From Actinorhabdospora filicis (lineage in GTDB: Bacteria; Actinomycetota; Actinomycetes; Mycobacteriales; Micromonosporaceae), in NCBI RefSeq assembly GCF_030269765.1, contig NZ_BSTX01000002.1, positions 1,273,379-1,337,378 of the forward strand: a stretch of 64,000 nt of DNA. Direction: 5' to 3'. The stretch's first letter is position 1, and each line of letters begins with the position of its first letter. Under the pieces are notes generated by a model, which was not told the origin of the DNA, ran no database searches, and was given only the letters and a program-made list of their open reading frames with translations. A program made the translations under genes and the position numbers. Shown piece by piece: positions 8,991-16,888 of this stretch.

Positions 8991-9006
8991 GGACGCGAGG
9001 AACGGT

Positions 9007-9038
9007 GGGAGTGGCTCCCGGGCCGGGGCGCCACTCCC
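9007..9038. terminator. hairpin between convergent genes
   Basis: GGGAGTGGC and its complement GCCACTCCC are separated by a 14-base GC-rich loop in the 57-base gap between the convergent MFS and sulfurtransferase genes. It is a plausible shared terminator. Confidence 0.5.
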
Positions 9039-9047
9039 GCTTCGCGG

Positions 9048-9902
9048 CTATTCGCGCGTGGCCACCGGGCGGTGCGGGTCGGCGATCCAGTTGCTCCAGG
9101 AGCCGATGTAGACGGCCGGGACGCGCAGTCCCGCCGCCGCCATCGCCAGCGCGGTGTGGGTGGCGGTGATGCCCGATCCGCAGTAGACGCCCACGGCCTG
9201 GTCGTCCTCGGCGCCCACCGGCAGGTAACGCGCGCGCAGCTCATCGGGGGTGCGGAAGCCGCCGCCCTCGGCGAGGTTCGGGGCGTCCGGCACGTTGATC
9301 GCGCCCGGGATGTGCCCGGCGACGGGGTCGATCGGCTCGGTCTCGCCCAGGAAGCGCTCGGCCGCGCGCACGTCGATGAGGACGCCCTCGGCGGCGGTCC
9401 GCGCGGCCTGCGCGGCGTCCAGCACCGGCACCGCGCCGGGGCGCACCGTCAGGTCGCCGGGCACCGGCTCGGGGACGGCGGTGGTCAGCGGCAGGTCGGC
9501 GGCCAGCCACGCGGCCATGCCGCCGTCGAGCACGACGACGTCCTCCAGGCCCACCCACAGCAGCGTCCACCACGCGCGCGAGGCGCTCATCATGTCCCCG
9601 GCGTCGTAGCAGACCACCCGCGAGGACGCGCCGACACCGGCCTGCCGCAGGACCTCCTGCAGCCGCGCCGGATCGGGCAGCGGGTGCCGCCCGCCGGGCC
9701 CGGGCGGGCCGCACAGGTCGGCGTCCAGGTCCAGGAAGACCGCGCCGGGGATGTGGCCGTGCAGGTAGGCGTCGCGTCCGGACGGTCCATTGCGGACGCC
9801 GCCGGGCGGGGTCAGGGACCAGCGCAGGTCGAGGATGACCGGCGGGGTCTGCTCCGAGAGCGCCTGGGACAGTTGGGCCGCGGTGATCAACGGGTTCGGC
9901 AT
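9048..9902 (-). CDS. sulfurtransferase, 3-mercaptopyruvate type (two rhodanese domains)
   Basis: A 284-residue protein of two rhodanese domains. The C-terminal domain has the active-site loop CGSGITA near residue 241. The CGSG(V/I)T form is characteristic of 3-mercaptopyruvate sulfurtransferases rather than thiosulfate rhodaneses (CRKGVT). The N-terminal domain is structural, with CYDAGDMMSASR near residue 98. It transfers sulfane sulfur to thiophilic acceptors in the cytoplasm. It is the last gene of a four-gene operon, 15 bases after the deaminase gene. Confidence 0.88.
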   Translation of the reverse strand: MPNPLITAAQLSQALSEQTPPVILDLRWSLTPPGGVRNGPSGRDAYLHGHIPGAVFLDLDADLCGPPGPGGRHPLPDPARLQEVLRQAGVGASSRVVCYDAGDMMSASRAWWTLLWVGLEDVVVLDGGMAAWLAADLPLTTAVPEPVPGDLTVRPGAVPVLDAAQAARTAAEGVLIDVRAAERFLGETEPIDPVAGHIPGAINVPDAPNLAEGGGFRTPDELRARYLPVGAEDDQAVGVYCGSGITATHTALAMAAAGLRVPAVYIGSWSNWIADPHRPVATRE

Positions 9903-9917
9903 GAGGACCAGTTTCCC

Positions 9918-10352
9918 CTAATCGGTGAGCAGATGGGCGTTGGCGGCGCGGGCGCGCGCCGCCAGCGAGTCCACGACGAGCACCTCGACACCGGCCGCGC
10001 GCAGCACCTCCGCGCCCCGGCCCTCCACGAACAGCGAGGGCTCCTCCCAGGCGTAGACGACCCGGCGGATACCGGCCGCCACGATCAGCTCGGCGCAGGT
10101 GCGCGGACGCGAGGCGCGCCGCCCGCACGGCTCCAGCGACGAGTAGACCGTCACCCCGTCCAGGTCGCCGGGCGCGTGCCGCAGCGCGACCTCCTCGGCG
10201 TGGTCCTGCGGCTGCTCGCCGCGTGAGAAGCCACGGGCCAGCACCGGGCCGTCCGGGCGGGCCAGGACCGCGCCCACGCTGAACGCGCTCGCCGAGGGCG
10301 GGCAGCGGTAGGCGAGCTCGACGGCGAGGGACAGGTGCTCCAGGTCGCTCAC
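9918..10352 (-). CDS. RibD-like cytidine/deoxycytidylate-family deaminase (stand-alone)
   Basis: A 144-residue zinc deaminase. The HAEE motif (near residue 51) and a PCGRRASRPRTC motif (near 74) supply the His and two Cys zinc ligands and the catalytic Glu. The sequence resembles the N-terminal pyrimidine deaminase half of RibD but is a separate gene, with the Cys-to-Cys spacing one residue longer than in typical RibD. Start is GTG 10350-10352, overlapping the stop of the reductase gene (GTGA). Together the two genes reconstitute a split RibD. The true substrate could be a riboflavin intermediate or another deaminated heterocycle. Confidence 0.8.
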   Translation of the reverse strand: MSDLEHLSLAVELAYRCPPSASAFSVGAVLARPDGPVLARGFSRGEQPQDHAEEVALRHAPGDLDGVTVYSSLEPCGRRASRPRTCAELIVAAGIRRVVYAWEEPSLFVEGRGAEVLRAAGVEVLVVDSLAARARAANAHLLTD

Positions 10353-11002
10353 TCGGCTCCGTCCAGGAGGTAGCGCAGCAAGACCACGTCGTCGATGCGG
10401 CTGACGTCGGCCAGGCGCATCCGGTGGTCCTTGCCGTGCGGGAAGACGCCCGGCCCGACGAAGCGGGGGGCGCGGGGGTCGCCCACGAAGAAGGGCGCCA
10501 CCACCAGGTGCAGCTCGTCGGCCAGCCCGGCGGTGAGGAGTTGCGTGTGGACCGTCCCGCCGCCCTCGACCATGAGCCGGACGACGCCGCGCCCGCGCAG
10601 GTCGGCCAGCACCGTCGGCCACGCCACCGGTGAACCGGCGTCGACGACGGTCGCCAGGCCGCTCAGGCGCTCCCGGGCGCGCTGCGCGGCGGGCGAGGCC
10701 ACGTAGACGAGGCGCTCGCCCGCGCCGACGGTGAAGAACCGCGAGGCCGGGTCGAGATCGCCGGTGGCGGTCACCGTCACCCGGCGCGGCTGGCGCACCG
10801 ACTCCCCCGCCGTCAGGCTCGGGTTGTCGCGGCGGACCGTGGAGGCGCCGACCAGGATGGCGTCGCACCCGGCGCGGACCTCGCGGACGCGGTCCAGATC
10901 GCCGGGCGTGGACAGGATCAGCCGCTCGGGCGAGGCGTCGTCCAGATAACCGTCGGCGGACATGGCCGCCGACAGGAGCACGTACGGACGGTCACCCGGC
11001 AT
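10349..11002 (-). CDS. RibD C-terminal-type reductase (dihydrofolate-reductase fold)
   Basis: A 217-residue reductase of the RibD C-terminal / DHFR-like family. Visible hallmarks are the N-terminal strand VLLSAAMSADGYLDD, the GASTVRRDNPSLT substrate loop near residue 52, and the late VEGGGTVHTQL nucleotide loop near 143. These enzymes reduce an aminopyrimidine ribosyl sugar with NADPH. It overlaps the upstream NAD(P)-binding gene by 11 bases and the downstream deaminase gene by four, so all are co-translated. A dedicated riboflavin role is possible but unproven, since no other rib gene is nearby. Confidence 0.82.
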   Translation of the reverse strand: MPGDRPYVLLSAAMSADGYLDDASPERLILSTPGDLDRVREVRAGCDAILVGASTVRRDNPSLTAGESVRQPRRVTVTATGDLDPASRFFTVGAGERLVYVASPAAQRARERLSGLATVVDAGSPVAWPTVLADLRGRGVVRLMVEGGGTVHTQLLTAGLADELHLVVAPFFVGDPRAPRFVGPGVFPHGKDHRMRLADVSRIDDVVLLRYLLDGAE

Positions 11003-11777
11003 GCGTCGATCTTAAGTCCCCTCTGGCTCCCACGTACTCGCCCCAGGTGCGACCGCCGCACGCGTTCGCCGGAGTGGTCAGGCACCCGGCCGCGTAGGCG
11101 GCGCCCAGCTTGCCCGGCATCCACGTCGACACCACCGGCCGCTTCGCGCCACGCGCGCGCAGCTCGTCGCGCGCCAGCTCGGCGATGCTCAGGACCTGCG
11201 GCCCGCCCAGGTCGGCCACCCGCCCGGCGGGCTCGCCCAGGGCGAGCTCGGCGATGCGCGAGGCGACCTCGGTGACGTCGACCGGCTGGCAGGTGCCGCG
11301 CGGCACGACCACCACCGGGATCGGCAGCTCGGCGAAGCGGTCGACCAGGCGCGGGATGAACTGGTGGAACTGGGTGGCGCGCAGCGTCGTCGAGGGGACC
11401 GCCGACTCGCGGACCATGCGCTCGCAGCAGCGCTTGTCCTTGTAGTACTGCATCGGGATCTCGTCGATGCCGACGATGGAGACGAACACGAAGTGGGCGA
11501 CCCCGGCGGCCTCGGCTGCGTCGACGAGGGTGCGGGTGGTCTCCACGTCGGCGCCGGGCACGTCGGGCTCGGAGGCGCAGTGGACGACGACGTCGACGCC
11601 GTCGAGCGCCCGCGCCAGGCCCGCGCCGGTGTGCAGGTCGCTGGCGTACCAGGCGGCGCGCGGGTCGGCGTCGTGCTCGCGGCGGCTGAGGGCGCGCAGC
11701 TCGGCGGCGCCCGACAGGCGGTCGAGCAGCGCCGAACCGAGCAGTCCGGTCGCGCCGGTCACCAGGATGGTGGTCAT
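10992..11777 (-). CDS. NAD(P)H-binding protein, NmrA/atypical SDR family
   Basis: A 261-residue Rossmann protein starting MTTILVTGATGLLGSA. The GATGLLG motif is the atypical short-chain dehydrogenase / NmrA signature. The region VFVSIVGIDEIPMQYYKDK (near residue 103) holds the YxxxK-like site. The longer reading frame extends upstream, but the ATG at 11775-11777 puts the dinucleotide motif at the N terminus as expected. It leads a four-gene operon with the split RibD pair and a sulfurtransferase. It may act as a redox-sensing or epimerase-like protein. Confidence 0.82.
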   Translation of the reverse strand: MTTILVTGATGLLGSALLDRLSGAAELRALSRREHDADPRAAWYASDLHTGAGLARALDGVDVVVHCASEPDVPGADVETTRTLVDAAEAAGVAHFVFVSIVGIDEIPMQYYKDKRCCERMVRESAVPSTTLRATQFHQFIPRLVDRFAELPIPVVVVPRGTCQPVDVTEVASRIAELALGEPAGRVADLGGPQVLSIAELARDELRARGAKRPVVSTWMPGKLGAAYAAGCLTTPANACGGRTWGEYVGARGDLRSTHAG

Positions 11778-12007
11778 CGTGTGTGCCTCCGGCACATCAA
11801 GGGGGTCGGATGTCCATCCGCTGGTGTACTCCTCCGCGGGCCCGCGCGGCAACCCGGCGGGCCGGTTTGTGACCGGATGAACCGGTGAGGGAACGTCACC
11901 GGGCCCGCTCACGGGGCGGATCCGGCGGCCGGGCACGGTGAGGCCCCCGCCGTCCACTCCGGCCGTGAACCGGCCCGTGATGGCGTGCGGGGTGGGCGGC
12001 CGCGAGC

Positions 12008-12346
12008 CTAGTGCGCGTCGGCGATGCAGAACTCGTTGCCGTCGGGGTCGAGCAGGATCGTCCAGTTGACGCCGGGCACCTCGTGCTCGGCGACGACGGT
12101 GGCGCCCAGGCCCTTGAGGCGGGCGACCTCGGCGTCGCGGTCGTCGGCGACCAGGTCGAGGTGGACGGTCTGCCCGGCGGGACGCTCGTCGACCTTCTGG
12201 AAGCCCATCGAGATGGGCGTGGCCGAGATGAAGATGAAGTCGCCGTAGTCGGAGGTCACCTCGCCGCCGAGGGCCTCGATCCACCACGCGGACAGGGCGC
12301 GCGGGTCGGTCGTGTTCACCGTGGCGTTCGCGATCGTCAGGGTCAT
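12008..12346 (-). CDS. VOC-superfamily (glyoxalase/bleomycin-resistance fold) protein
   Basis: A 112-residue single-domain VOC protein with two beta-alpha-beta-beta-beta modules. VDRR-type metal residues are not all obvious. The C-terminal strand WTILLDPDGNEFCI carries the Glu that commonly binds metal. It is divergent from the MarR gene at 12451, with which it shares a promoter region. Function may be dioxygenase, isomerase or drug-binding; nothing more specific can be said. Confidence 0.8.
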   Translation of the reverse strand: MTLTIANATVNTTDPRALSAWWIEALGGEVTSDYGDFIFISATPISMGFQKVDERPAGQTVHLDLVADDRDAEVARLKGLGATVVAEHEVPGVNWTILLDPDGNEFCIADAH

Positions 12347-12409
12347 GGCCCGACGCTAACCCGGGGGTACGACATCGCGGTGGACGTCCCGGACCCCGCG
12401 GGTATATCG

Positions 12410-12436
12410 TTAGCTCAGCTAAGTTAGCCAAGCTAA
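12410..12436. promoter_or_regulatory. twin palindromic operators upstream of the MarR gene
   Basis: Two dyads, TTAGCT-C-AGCTAA (12410-12422) and TTAGC-CAA-GCTAA (12424-12436), are centred 14 bases apart. They sit just downstream of a TATATC -10-like sequence (12403-12408) and directly before the ribosome site of the MarR gene. This is the expected arrangement for MarR autorepression. Confidence 0.75.
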
Positions 12437-12450
12437 GTAATTGGGGAGCC

Positions 12451-12879
12451 ATGGACCACGACGCACTCGCCGCCGACGTCAGCCGCCTCATGCGCGACAT
12501 GGTGCTGTTGCTGCGGCAGGCGACCGCCGATCTCGACGTCAGCCCACCGCAGCTGGCCGTCCTCGGTTCCCTCCTGGGCGGCCCGCGCCGCATGGGCGAC
12601 CTCGCCGCCGAGCACGGCGTACGGATGCCGACCATGACCGTCCAGGTCAACCGCATGGAGCGGGACGGCCTGGTCGAGCGCGGACGCGACACCGCCGACG
12701 CGCGCGTGGTCACCGCCTCGCTCACCGACACCGGCCGCGCCGCGCTGGCCGCCGGGCGCGGACGCCGCAACGCGTTCCTCGCCGGGCGGCTGGCCGCCCT
12801 CTCCCCCGAAGACCGCGAGGCGATCGCCCTGGCGATCCCCGCGCTGCGCCTACTCGTGCAAGGAGCCCCCGAAGAATGA
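12451..12879 (+). CDS. MarR-family transcriptional regulator
   Basis: A 142-residue winged-helix protein of the MarR family. The recognition region RMGDLAAEHGVRMPTMTVQVNRME spans about residues 50-70 and the wing carries DGLVERGRD followed by DARVV. Start ATG 12451 is preceded by GGGGAG. Its stop overlaps the start of the MFS gene (ATGA), so regulator and exporter are made together. The twin dyads overlapping its leader make autorepression likely. The ligand is presumably a substrate of the exporter. Confidence 0.9.
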   Translation: MDHDALAADVSRLMRDMVLLLRQATADLDVSPPQLAVLGSLLGGPRRMGDLAAEHGVRMPTMTVQVNRMERDGLVERGRDTADARVVTASLTDTGRAALAAGRGRRNAFLAGRLAALSPEDREAIALAIPALRLLVQGAPEE

Positions 12880-14096
12880 CCGCACACAACCCCGAGGGGT
12901 CATCGGGAAAGAACATCCTCAAGCAGCCCGCCGCCGTGTGGGCCACCGCGTTCGCGGCGGTCATCGCGTTCATGGGCATCGGCCTGGTCGACCCGATCCT
13001 GCCGTCGATCGCCAAGGGCCTGGAGGCCACGCCCAGCCAGGTCTCCCTGCTGTTCACCAGCTACTTCCTGGTCACCGCGGTGGCGATGCTGCTGACCGGC
13101 TGGGTCTCCAGCCGCATCGGCGCGAAGCGGACCCTGCTGGCCGGACTGGCGCTGGTGGTGCTGTTCGCCTCGCTGGCCGGGACGTCCCAGACCGTCGGCC
13201 AGCTCGTCGGCTTCCGCGCCGGATGGGGACTGGGCAACGCCATGTTCGTCGCCACCGCCCTCGCCGTCATCGTCGGCGCCGCCAGCGGCGGGGCCGAGTC
13301 CGCCATCCTGCTCTACGAGGCCGCGCTCGGCCTGGGCATCTCGGCGGGCCCGCTGCTGGGAGCGCTGCTGGGCGACTGGCACTGGCGTTACCCGTTCTTC
13401 GGAACGGCGGCGCTGATGGCGGTCGGCTTCATCCTCATCGCCACGCTGCTGCGCGGGATGCCGAAACCGGCGGTGAAGGCGCGCCTGAGCGACCCGCTGC
13501 GGGCGCTGGCCCACGGCGGCCTGTCCACCACCGCCGTCACCGCGCTGTTCTACAACTACGCGTTCTTCACCGTCCTGGCCTTCACCCCGTTCATCCTCGG
13601 CATGAACGCCTACGGCATCGGCTCGGTCTTCTTCGGCTGGGGCGTGCTGGTGGCGCTGTCGTCGGTGTTCCTGGCGCCCATGCTCCAGCGGCGCCTGGGC
13701 TCGGTGGGGACGATGCACCTGGCCCTGGCGTTCATGGTGGTGTGCCAGATCGGCATCGCGCTGTCCGGGCACGGCGGGATCATCGCCTTCACCGTCGCCA
13801 CGGGCCTGGCCATCGGCGTCAACAACACCGTCTTCACCGAGGCGGCCATGGAGGTCTCCGACGCCCCGCGCGCCACGGCCTCGGCCGGGTACAACTTCGT
13901 GCGCTGGATGGGCGCGGCCCTGGCCCCCTACATCGCCTCCAAGCTCGGCGAGGAGGTCTCGGTGAGCCTGCCGTACTACGTCGGCGCGGCCTGCTGCGTG
14001 GTGGCGATGGGCGTGCTGTTCCTGCGCCGCCGCCACCTGGCCGGGCTCGACGCCGTCGACGCCGACCACGAGCGCTTGGACGCCGTGCCCGCCTGA
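12876..14096 (+). CDS. MFS transporter, 12-TM type
   Basis: A 406-residue major facilitator superfamily exporter with about 12 hydrophobic helices. Helix 1 contains FIGLVDPILPSIAK-type residues (GIGLVDPILPSI), and the motif A region is GWVSSRIGAKRTLL near residue 73. Start is the ATG at 12876 overlapping the MarR stop. Under MarR control it is probably a drug or toxic-metabolite exporter. A serine hydrolase gene follows after 20 bases and may share the transcript. Confidence 0.88.
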   Translation: MTAHNPEGSSGKNILKQPAAVWATAFAAVIAFMGIGLVDPILPSIAKGLEATPSQVSLLFTSYFLVTAVAMLLTGWVSSRIGAKRTLLAGLALVVLFASLAGTSQTVGQLVGFRAGWGLGNAMFVATALAVIVGAASGGAESAILLYEAALGLGISAGPLLGALLGDWHWRYPFFGTAALMAVGFILIATLLRGMPKPAVKARLSDPLRALAHGGLSTTAVTALFYNYAFFTVLAFTPFILGMNAYGIGSVFFGWGVLVALSSVFLAPMLQRRLGSVGTMHLALAFMVVCQIGIALSGHGGIIAFTVATGLAIGVNNTVFTEAAMEVSDAPRATASAGYNFVRWMGAALAPYIASKLGEEVSVSLPYYVGAACCVVAMGVLFLRRRHLAGLDAVDADHERLDAVPA

Positions 14097-14116
14097 GGCC
14101 GGTAGCCTCGGGCCGC

Positions 14117-15148
14117 ATGACGATCTCCGAGCGCGTCCGCCCCGTCCTGCTCGCCGGCGTCGCCGACCGGGTCCATCCCGGAGCGGTGTGGGCGGTGGGG
14201 GACGCGGGCGGCGTCATCGCCTCCGGCGCCGAGGGCGTCGCCGACCCGGCCGCCCCCGAGCCGATCGGCCTCGACGCGATCTTCGACCTGGCCAGCCTCA
14301 CCAAGGTCCTGGTGGTGTGGACGGCGATCGGGCGCCTGTGGGAGGCCGGGCGGCTGGCCCTCGACGACCGGCTCGACGCGCACCTGCCCGAGACGAGCGG
14401 GCACCCGCTGGGACCGGTGACGCCACGGCAGCTGCTGGCGCACACCGCGGGCCTGCCACACCACGCCGGTTTCAAGGCCAACTACGGGAGCGATCCGGCG
14501 GCGATCGTGCGCGGCGTGCTCACCGCCGACCTGCACCAGCCGCCCGGCACGGCCGTCAAGTACACCGACCGGGCCGCGTTCGTCCTGGGCGTGCTCGCCG
14601 AGCGCCTGACCGCCACCACATTGGCGGAGCTGACCCGCGAACGCGTGTGGGAGCCGCTGGGGATGCGCGAGACGTGGTTCGGGCCGGTGCCGGCGGACCT
14701 GCGCGGGCGATGCGCGCCCACCGAGCTCGACCCCGAGTCCGGGACGCACCGCCGCGGCGAGGTCCACGACTTCTCCACGCGCCTGTTCGGGGGCGCCTGC
14801 GGCATCTCCGGGGTGTTCTCCACCGCGGGCGACCTGGGCCTGTTCCTGGCGCACCTGCTGCGCCCGGACGAGCGGCTGGGCTTCGGCTCGGCGTGGCTCG
14901 CCGAGTCGCTGCGGACGCAGACGGGCGGCCTGGACCCGGCGCGCGGGCTGTTCTGGCATCCCGCGCACGGCACCGCGCCGGAGGAGGACGTGTGGACGCA
15001 CCCCGGCTTCACCGGCACGGCCTTCTGGCTGTGCCCCAAGCAGGGCCGGTGGGCGGTGCTGCTGACCAACCGGGTCTATTGGAGCCGCGAGCGGCTGCCG
15101 ATCAAGGCGGTCCGGGACGGCTTCCGCGCGGCGGTGTTCACCGGCTGA
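14117..15148 (+). CDS. serine hydrolase, class C beta-lactamase/PBP-like
   Basis: A 343-residue penicillin-recognising hydrolase. The SxxK tetrad is SLTK near residue 61, the second motif is YTD (the YxN position) near 152, and the third is HPGFTGT near 296, which replaces KTG. This is the pattern of cytoplasmic EstB/AmpC-like esterases. No signal peptide is visible, so it acts in the cytoplasm. Start ATG 14117 lies 20 bases after the MFS stop, suggesting an operon with MarR and MFS. Substrate may be an ester or beta-lactam-like compound. Confidence 0.85.
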   Translation: MTISERVRPVLLAGVADRVHPGAVWAVGDAGGVIASGAEGVADPAAPEPIGLDAIFDLASLTKVLVVWTAIGRLWEAGRLALDDRLDAHLPETSGHPLGPVTPRQLLAHTAGLPHHAGFKANYGSDPAAIVRGVLTADLHQPPGTAVKYTDRAAFVLGVLAERLTATTLAELTRERVWEPLGMRETWFGPVPADLRGRCAPTELDPESGTHRRGEVHDFSTRLFGGACGISGVFSTAGDLGLFLAHLLRPDERLGFGSAWLAESLRTQTGGLDPARGLFWHPAHGTAPEEDVWTHPGFTGTAFWLCPKQGRWAVLLTNRVYWSRERLPIKAVRDGFRAAVFTG

Positions 15149-15175
15149 GGGGCCGGGATCGGTGATCCCGGCCCC
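15149..15175. terminator. bidirectional hairpin terminator
   Basis: A 12-bp perfect inverted repeat (GGGGCCGGGATC arm) with a 3-base loop begins at the last bases of the serine hydrolase region and lies before the convergent XRE-MurA gene end. Confidence 0.8.
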
Positions 15176-15183
15176 TGTCGCGG

Positions 15184-16713
15184 TCAGATGTCGCGGAAGA
15201 TCTCGATCTGCGCGCCCAGCTCGTTGAGGCGGTTGGCGAGGTCCTCGTAGCCGCGGTTGATGACGTAGACGTTCCGCAGCACCGAGGTGCCCTTCGCGGC
15301 CAGCATCGACAGCAGGACGACCACCGCCGGGCGCAGCGCGGGCGGGCAGATGACCTCGGCGGCCGAGAAGCGGGTCGGGCCCTCGACCACCACGCGGTGG
15401 GGGTCGGCGAGGGTGACGCGCGCGCCGAGCTTGGTGAGCTCGGTGAGGTAGATGGCGCGCTTGTCGTAGACCCAGTCGTGGATCATCGTCGAACCGGTCG
15501 CGGTGGCCGCGATCGCGGCGAAGAACGGCAGGTTGTCGATGTTGAGGCCGGGGAACGGCATCGGGTGGATCTTGTCGATCGGCGAGTGCAGCTTCGAGGG
15601 CCGCACGGTGAGGTCGACCAGGCGGGTGTGCCCGTTGGCCGCGGGGTACTCCTCACTGCGGGAGTAGTCCAGGCCCATCTCCTCCAGCAGCGCCAGCTCG
15701 ATCTCCAGGAACTCGATGGGCGCGCGGCGCACGGTGAGCTCGGAGCCGGTGACGATGGCCGCGGTCAGCAGGCTCATCGCCTCGATCGGGTCCTCGCTGG
15801 GGGCGTAGTCGACGTCGGCGGAGATGTCGGCGCGGCCGTGAACGGTCAGCGTGGTGGTGCCGATGCCGTCGATGCGGACGCCGAGGCGGGTCAGGAACAC
15901 GCACAGGTCCTGGACCATGTAGTTCGGGCTGGCGTTGCGGATGATCGTGACGCCGGCGGCCCCAGCGGCGGCCAGGATGGCGTTCTCGGTGACGGTGTCG
16001 CCGCGTTCGGTCAGCACGATGGGGCGGCTCGGGGCGCCGAGGCCCTCCACCGTGGCGTGGTAGCTGCCCTCGGTGGCCTTCACCGACAGCCCGAAGGGCC
16101 GCAGGGCGATCATGTGCGGTTCGACGGTGCGCGCGCCCAGGTCGCAGCCGCCGGCGTAGGGCAGCTCGAAGGTGGTCTCGGCGTGCATGAGGGGGCCGAG
16201 GAACATGATGACGCTGCGGGTGCGCCGGGCCGCCTCGGCGTCGATGCCGAGGAGGTCGAGCTGCTCGGGGCGCACGATCTCCAAGTCGTTGTCGGCGTTG
16301 AGCCAGCGGGTCTTGACGCCGATGGAGTTGAGGACCTCCAGGATGCGGTTGACCTCTTCGATGCGCGCGACCTTGCGCAGCACCGTGCGGCCCCTGTTGA
16401 GGAGGCTGGCGCACAGCAGCGCGACCCCGGCGTTCTTGCTCGACTTGACGTCGATGGAGCCCGACAGGGTGGTGGGACCGACCACGCGCAGGTGCATGGG
16501 CCCGGCCGTGCCCAGGGACACGATCTCGCTGTCGAGGGCCTCGCCGATGCGGGCGAGCATCTCCAGGCTCAGGTTCTGCTGGCCGCGCTCCATGCGGTTC
16601 ACCGCGCTCTGGCTGGTCGCCAGGGCCTCGGCGAGCTGCGTCTGCGTCCAGCCGCGGTGCTGACGGGAGTCCCGGATGAGTTTGCCGATACGGCGTCGGT
16701 AGTCATCAGTCAC
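15184..16713 (-). CDS. XRE helix-turn-helix fused to a MurA-like enolpyruvyl transferase
   Basis: A 509-residue fusion. Residues about 7-63 form an XRE/Cro-type helix-turn-helix (TQTQLAEALATSQSAVNRME). Residues about 73-509 form the two-domain fold of UDP-GlcNAc 1-carboxyvinyltransferase. MurA catalytic positions are kept: Lys93 in SSKNAG, Cys190 in AGGCDLGAR with Arg195, and Asp393 in NIDNL. Arg of the LRPA segment is also retained, as is the C-terminal RGYEDL. Normal MurA is about 420 residues and lacks the helix-turn-helix. It could be an active cell-wall enzyme or one turned into a substrate-sensing regulator. GTG start 16711-16713. A palindrome 14 bases upstream may be its own operator. 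Confidence 0.85.
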   Translation of the reverse strand: MTDDYRRRIGKLIRDSRQHRGWTQTQLAEALATSQSAVNRMERGQQNLSLEMLARIGEALDSEIVSLGTAGPMHLRVVGPTTLSGSIDVKSSKNAGVALLCASLLNRGRTVLRKVARIEEVNRILEVLNSIGVKTRWLNADNDLEIVRPEQLDLLGIDAEAARRTRSVIMFLGPLMHAETTFELPYAGGCDLGARTVEPHMIALRPFGLSVKATEGSYHATVEGLGAPSRPIVLTERGDTVTENAILAAAGAAGVTIIRNASPNYMVQDLCVFLTRLGVRIDGIGTTTLTVHGRADISADVDYAPSEDPIEAMSLLTAAIVTGSELTVRRAPIEFLEIELALLEEMGLDYSRSEEYPAANGHTRLVDLTVRPSKLHSPIDKIHPMPFPGLNIDNLPFFAAIAATATGSTMIHDWVYDKRAIYLTELTKLGARVTLADPHRVVVEGPTRFSAAEVICPPALRPAVVVLLSMLAAKGTSVLRNVYVINRGYEDLANRLNELGAQIEIFRDI

Positions 16714-16727
16714 TCGGCGACGTTATC

Positions 16728-16737
16728 TCACATGTGA
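16728..16737. promoter_or_regulatory. palindrome upstream of the XRE-MurA gene
   Basis: TCACATGTGA is a perfect 10-base palindrome within a longer imperfect dyad, 14 bases before the GTG start and in the divergent gap with the GlnX-like gene. It is a candidate operator for the fused helix-turn-helix domain. Confidence 0.45.
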
Positions 16738-16888
16738 TGTAGCGGCAATCAAATCGAGGTGTGTCGATCGTCCGTCAGAAAGTCGCGAGCGAACCGCAAC
16801 CATCCCGTGATCGCGTGGATTTGGCGGTGGGCGGTACCTTGACCGCCATGGTCTCATTGGTGGGCCGGTTGGCCGCTGGGAGGATTTG

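Noticed and set aside
10992..12887. A 631-residue minus-strand frame joining the NmrA-like gene with upstream DNA
   Set aside because: Only the part from 11777 downward has a Rossmann fold; the upstream part crosses the VOC gene out of frame and the MarR gene antisense.
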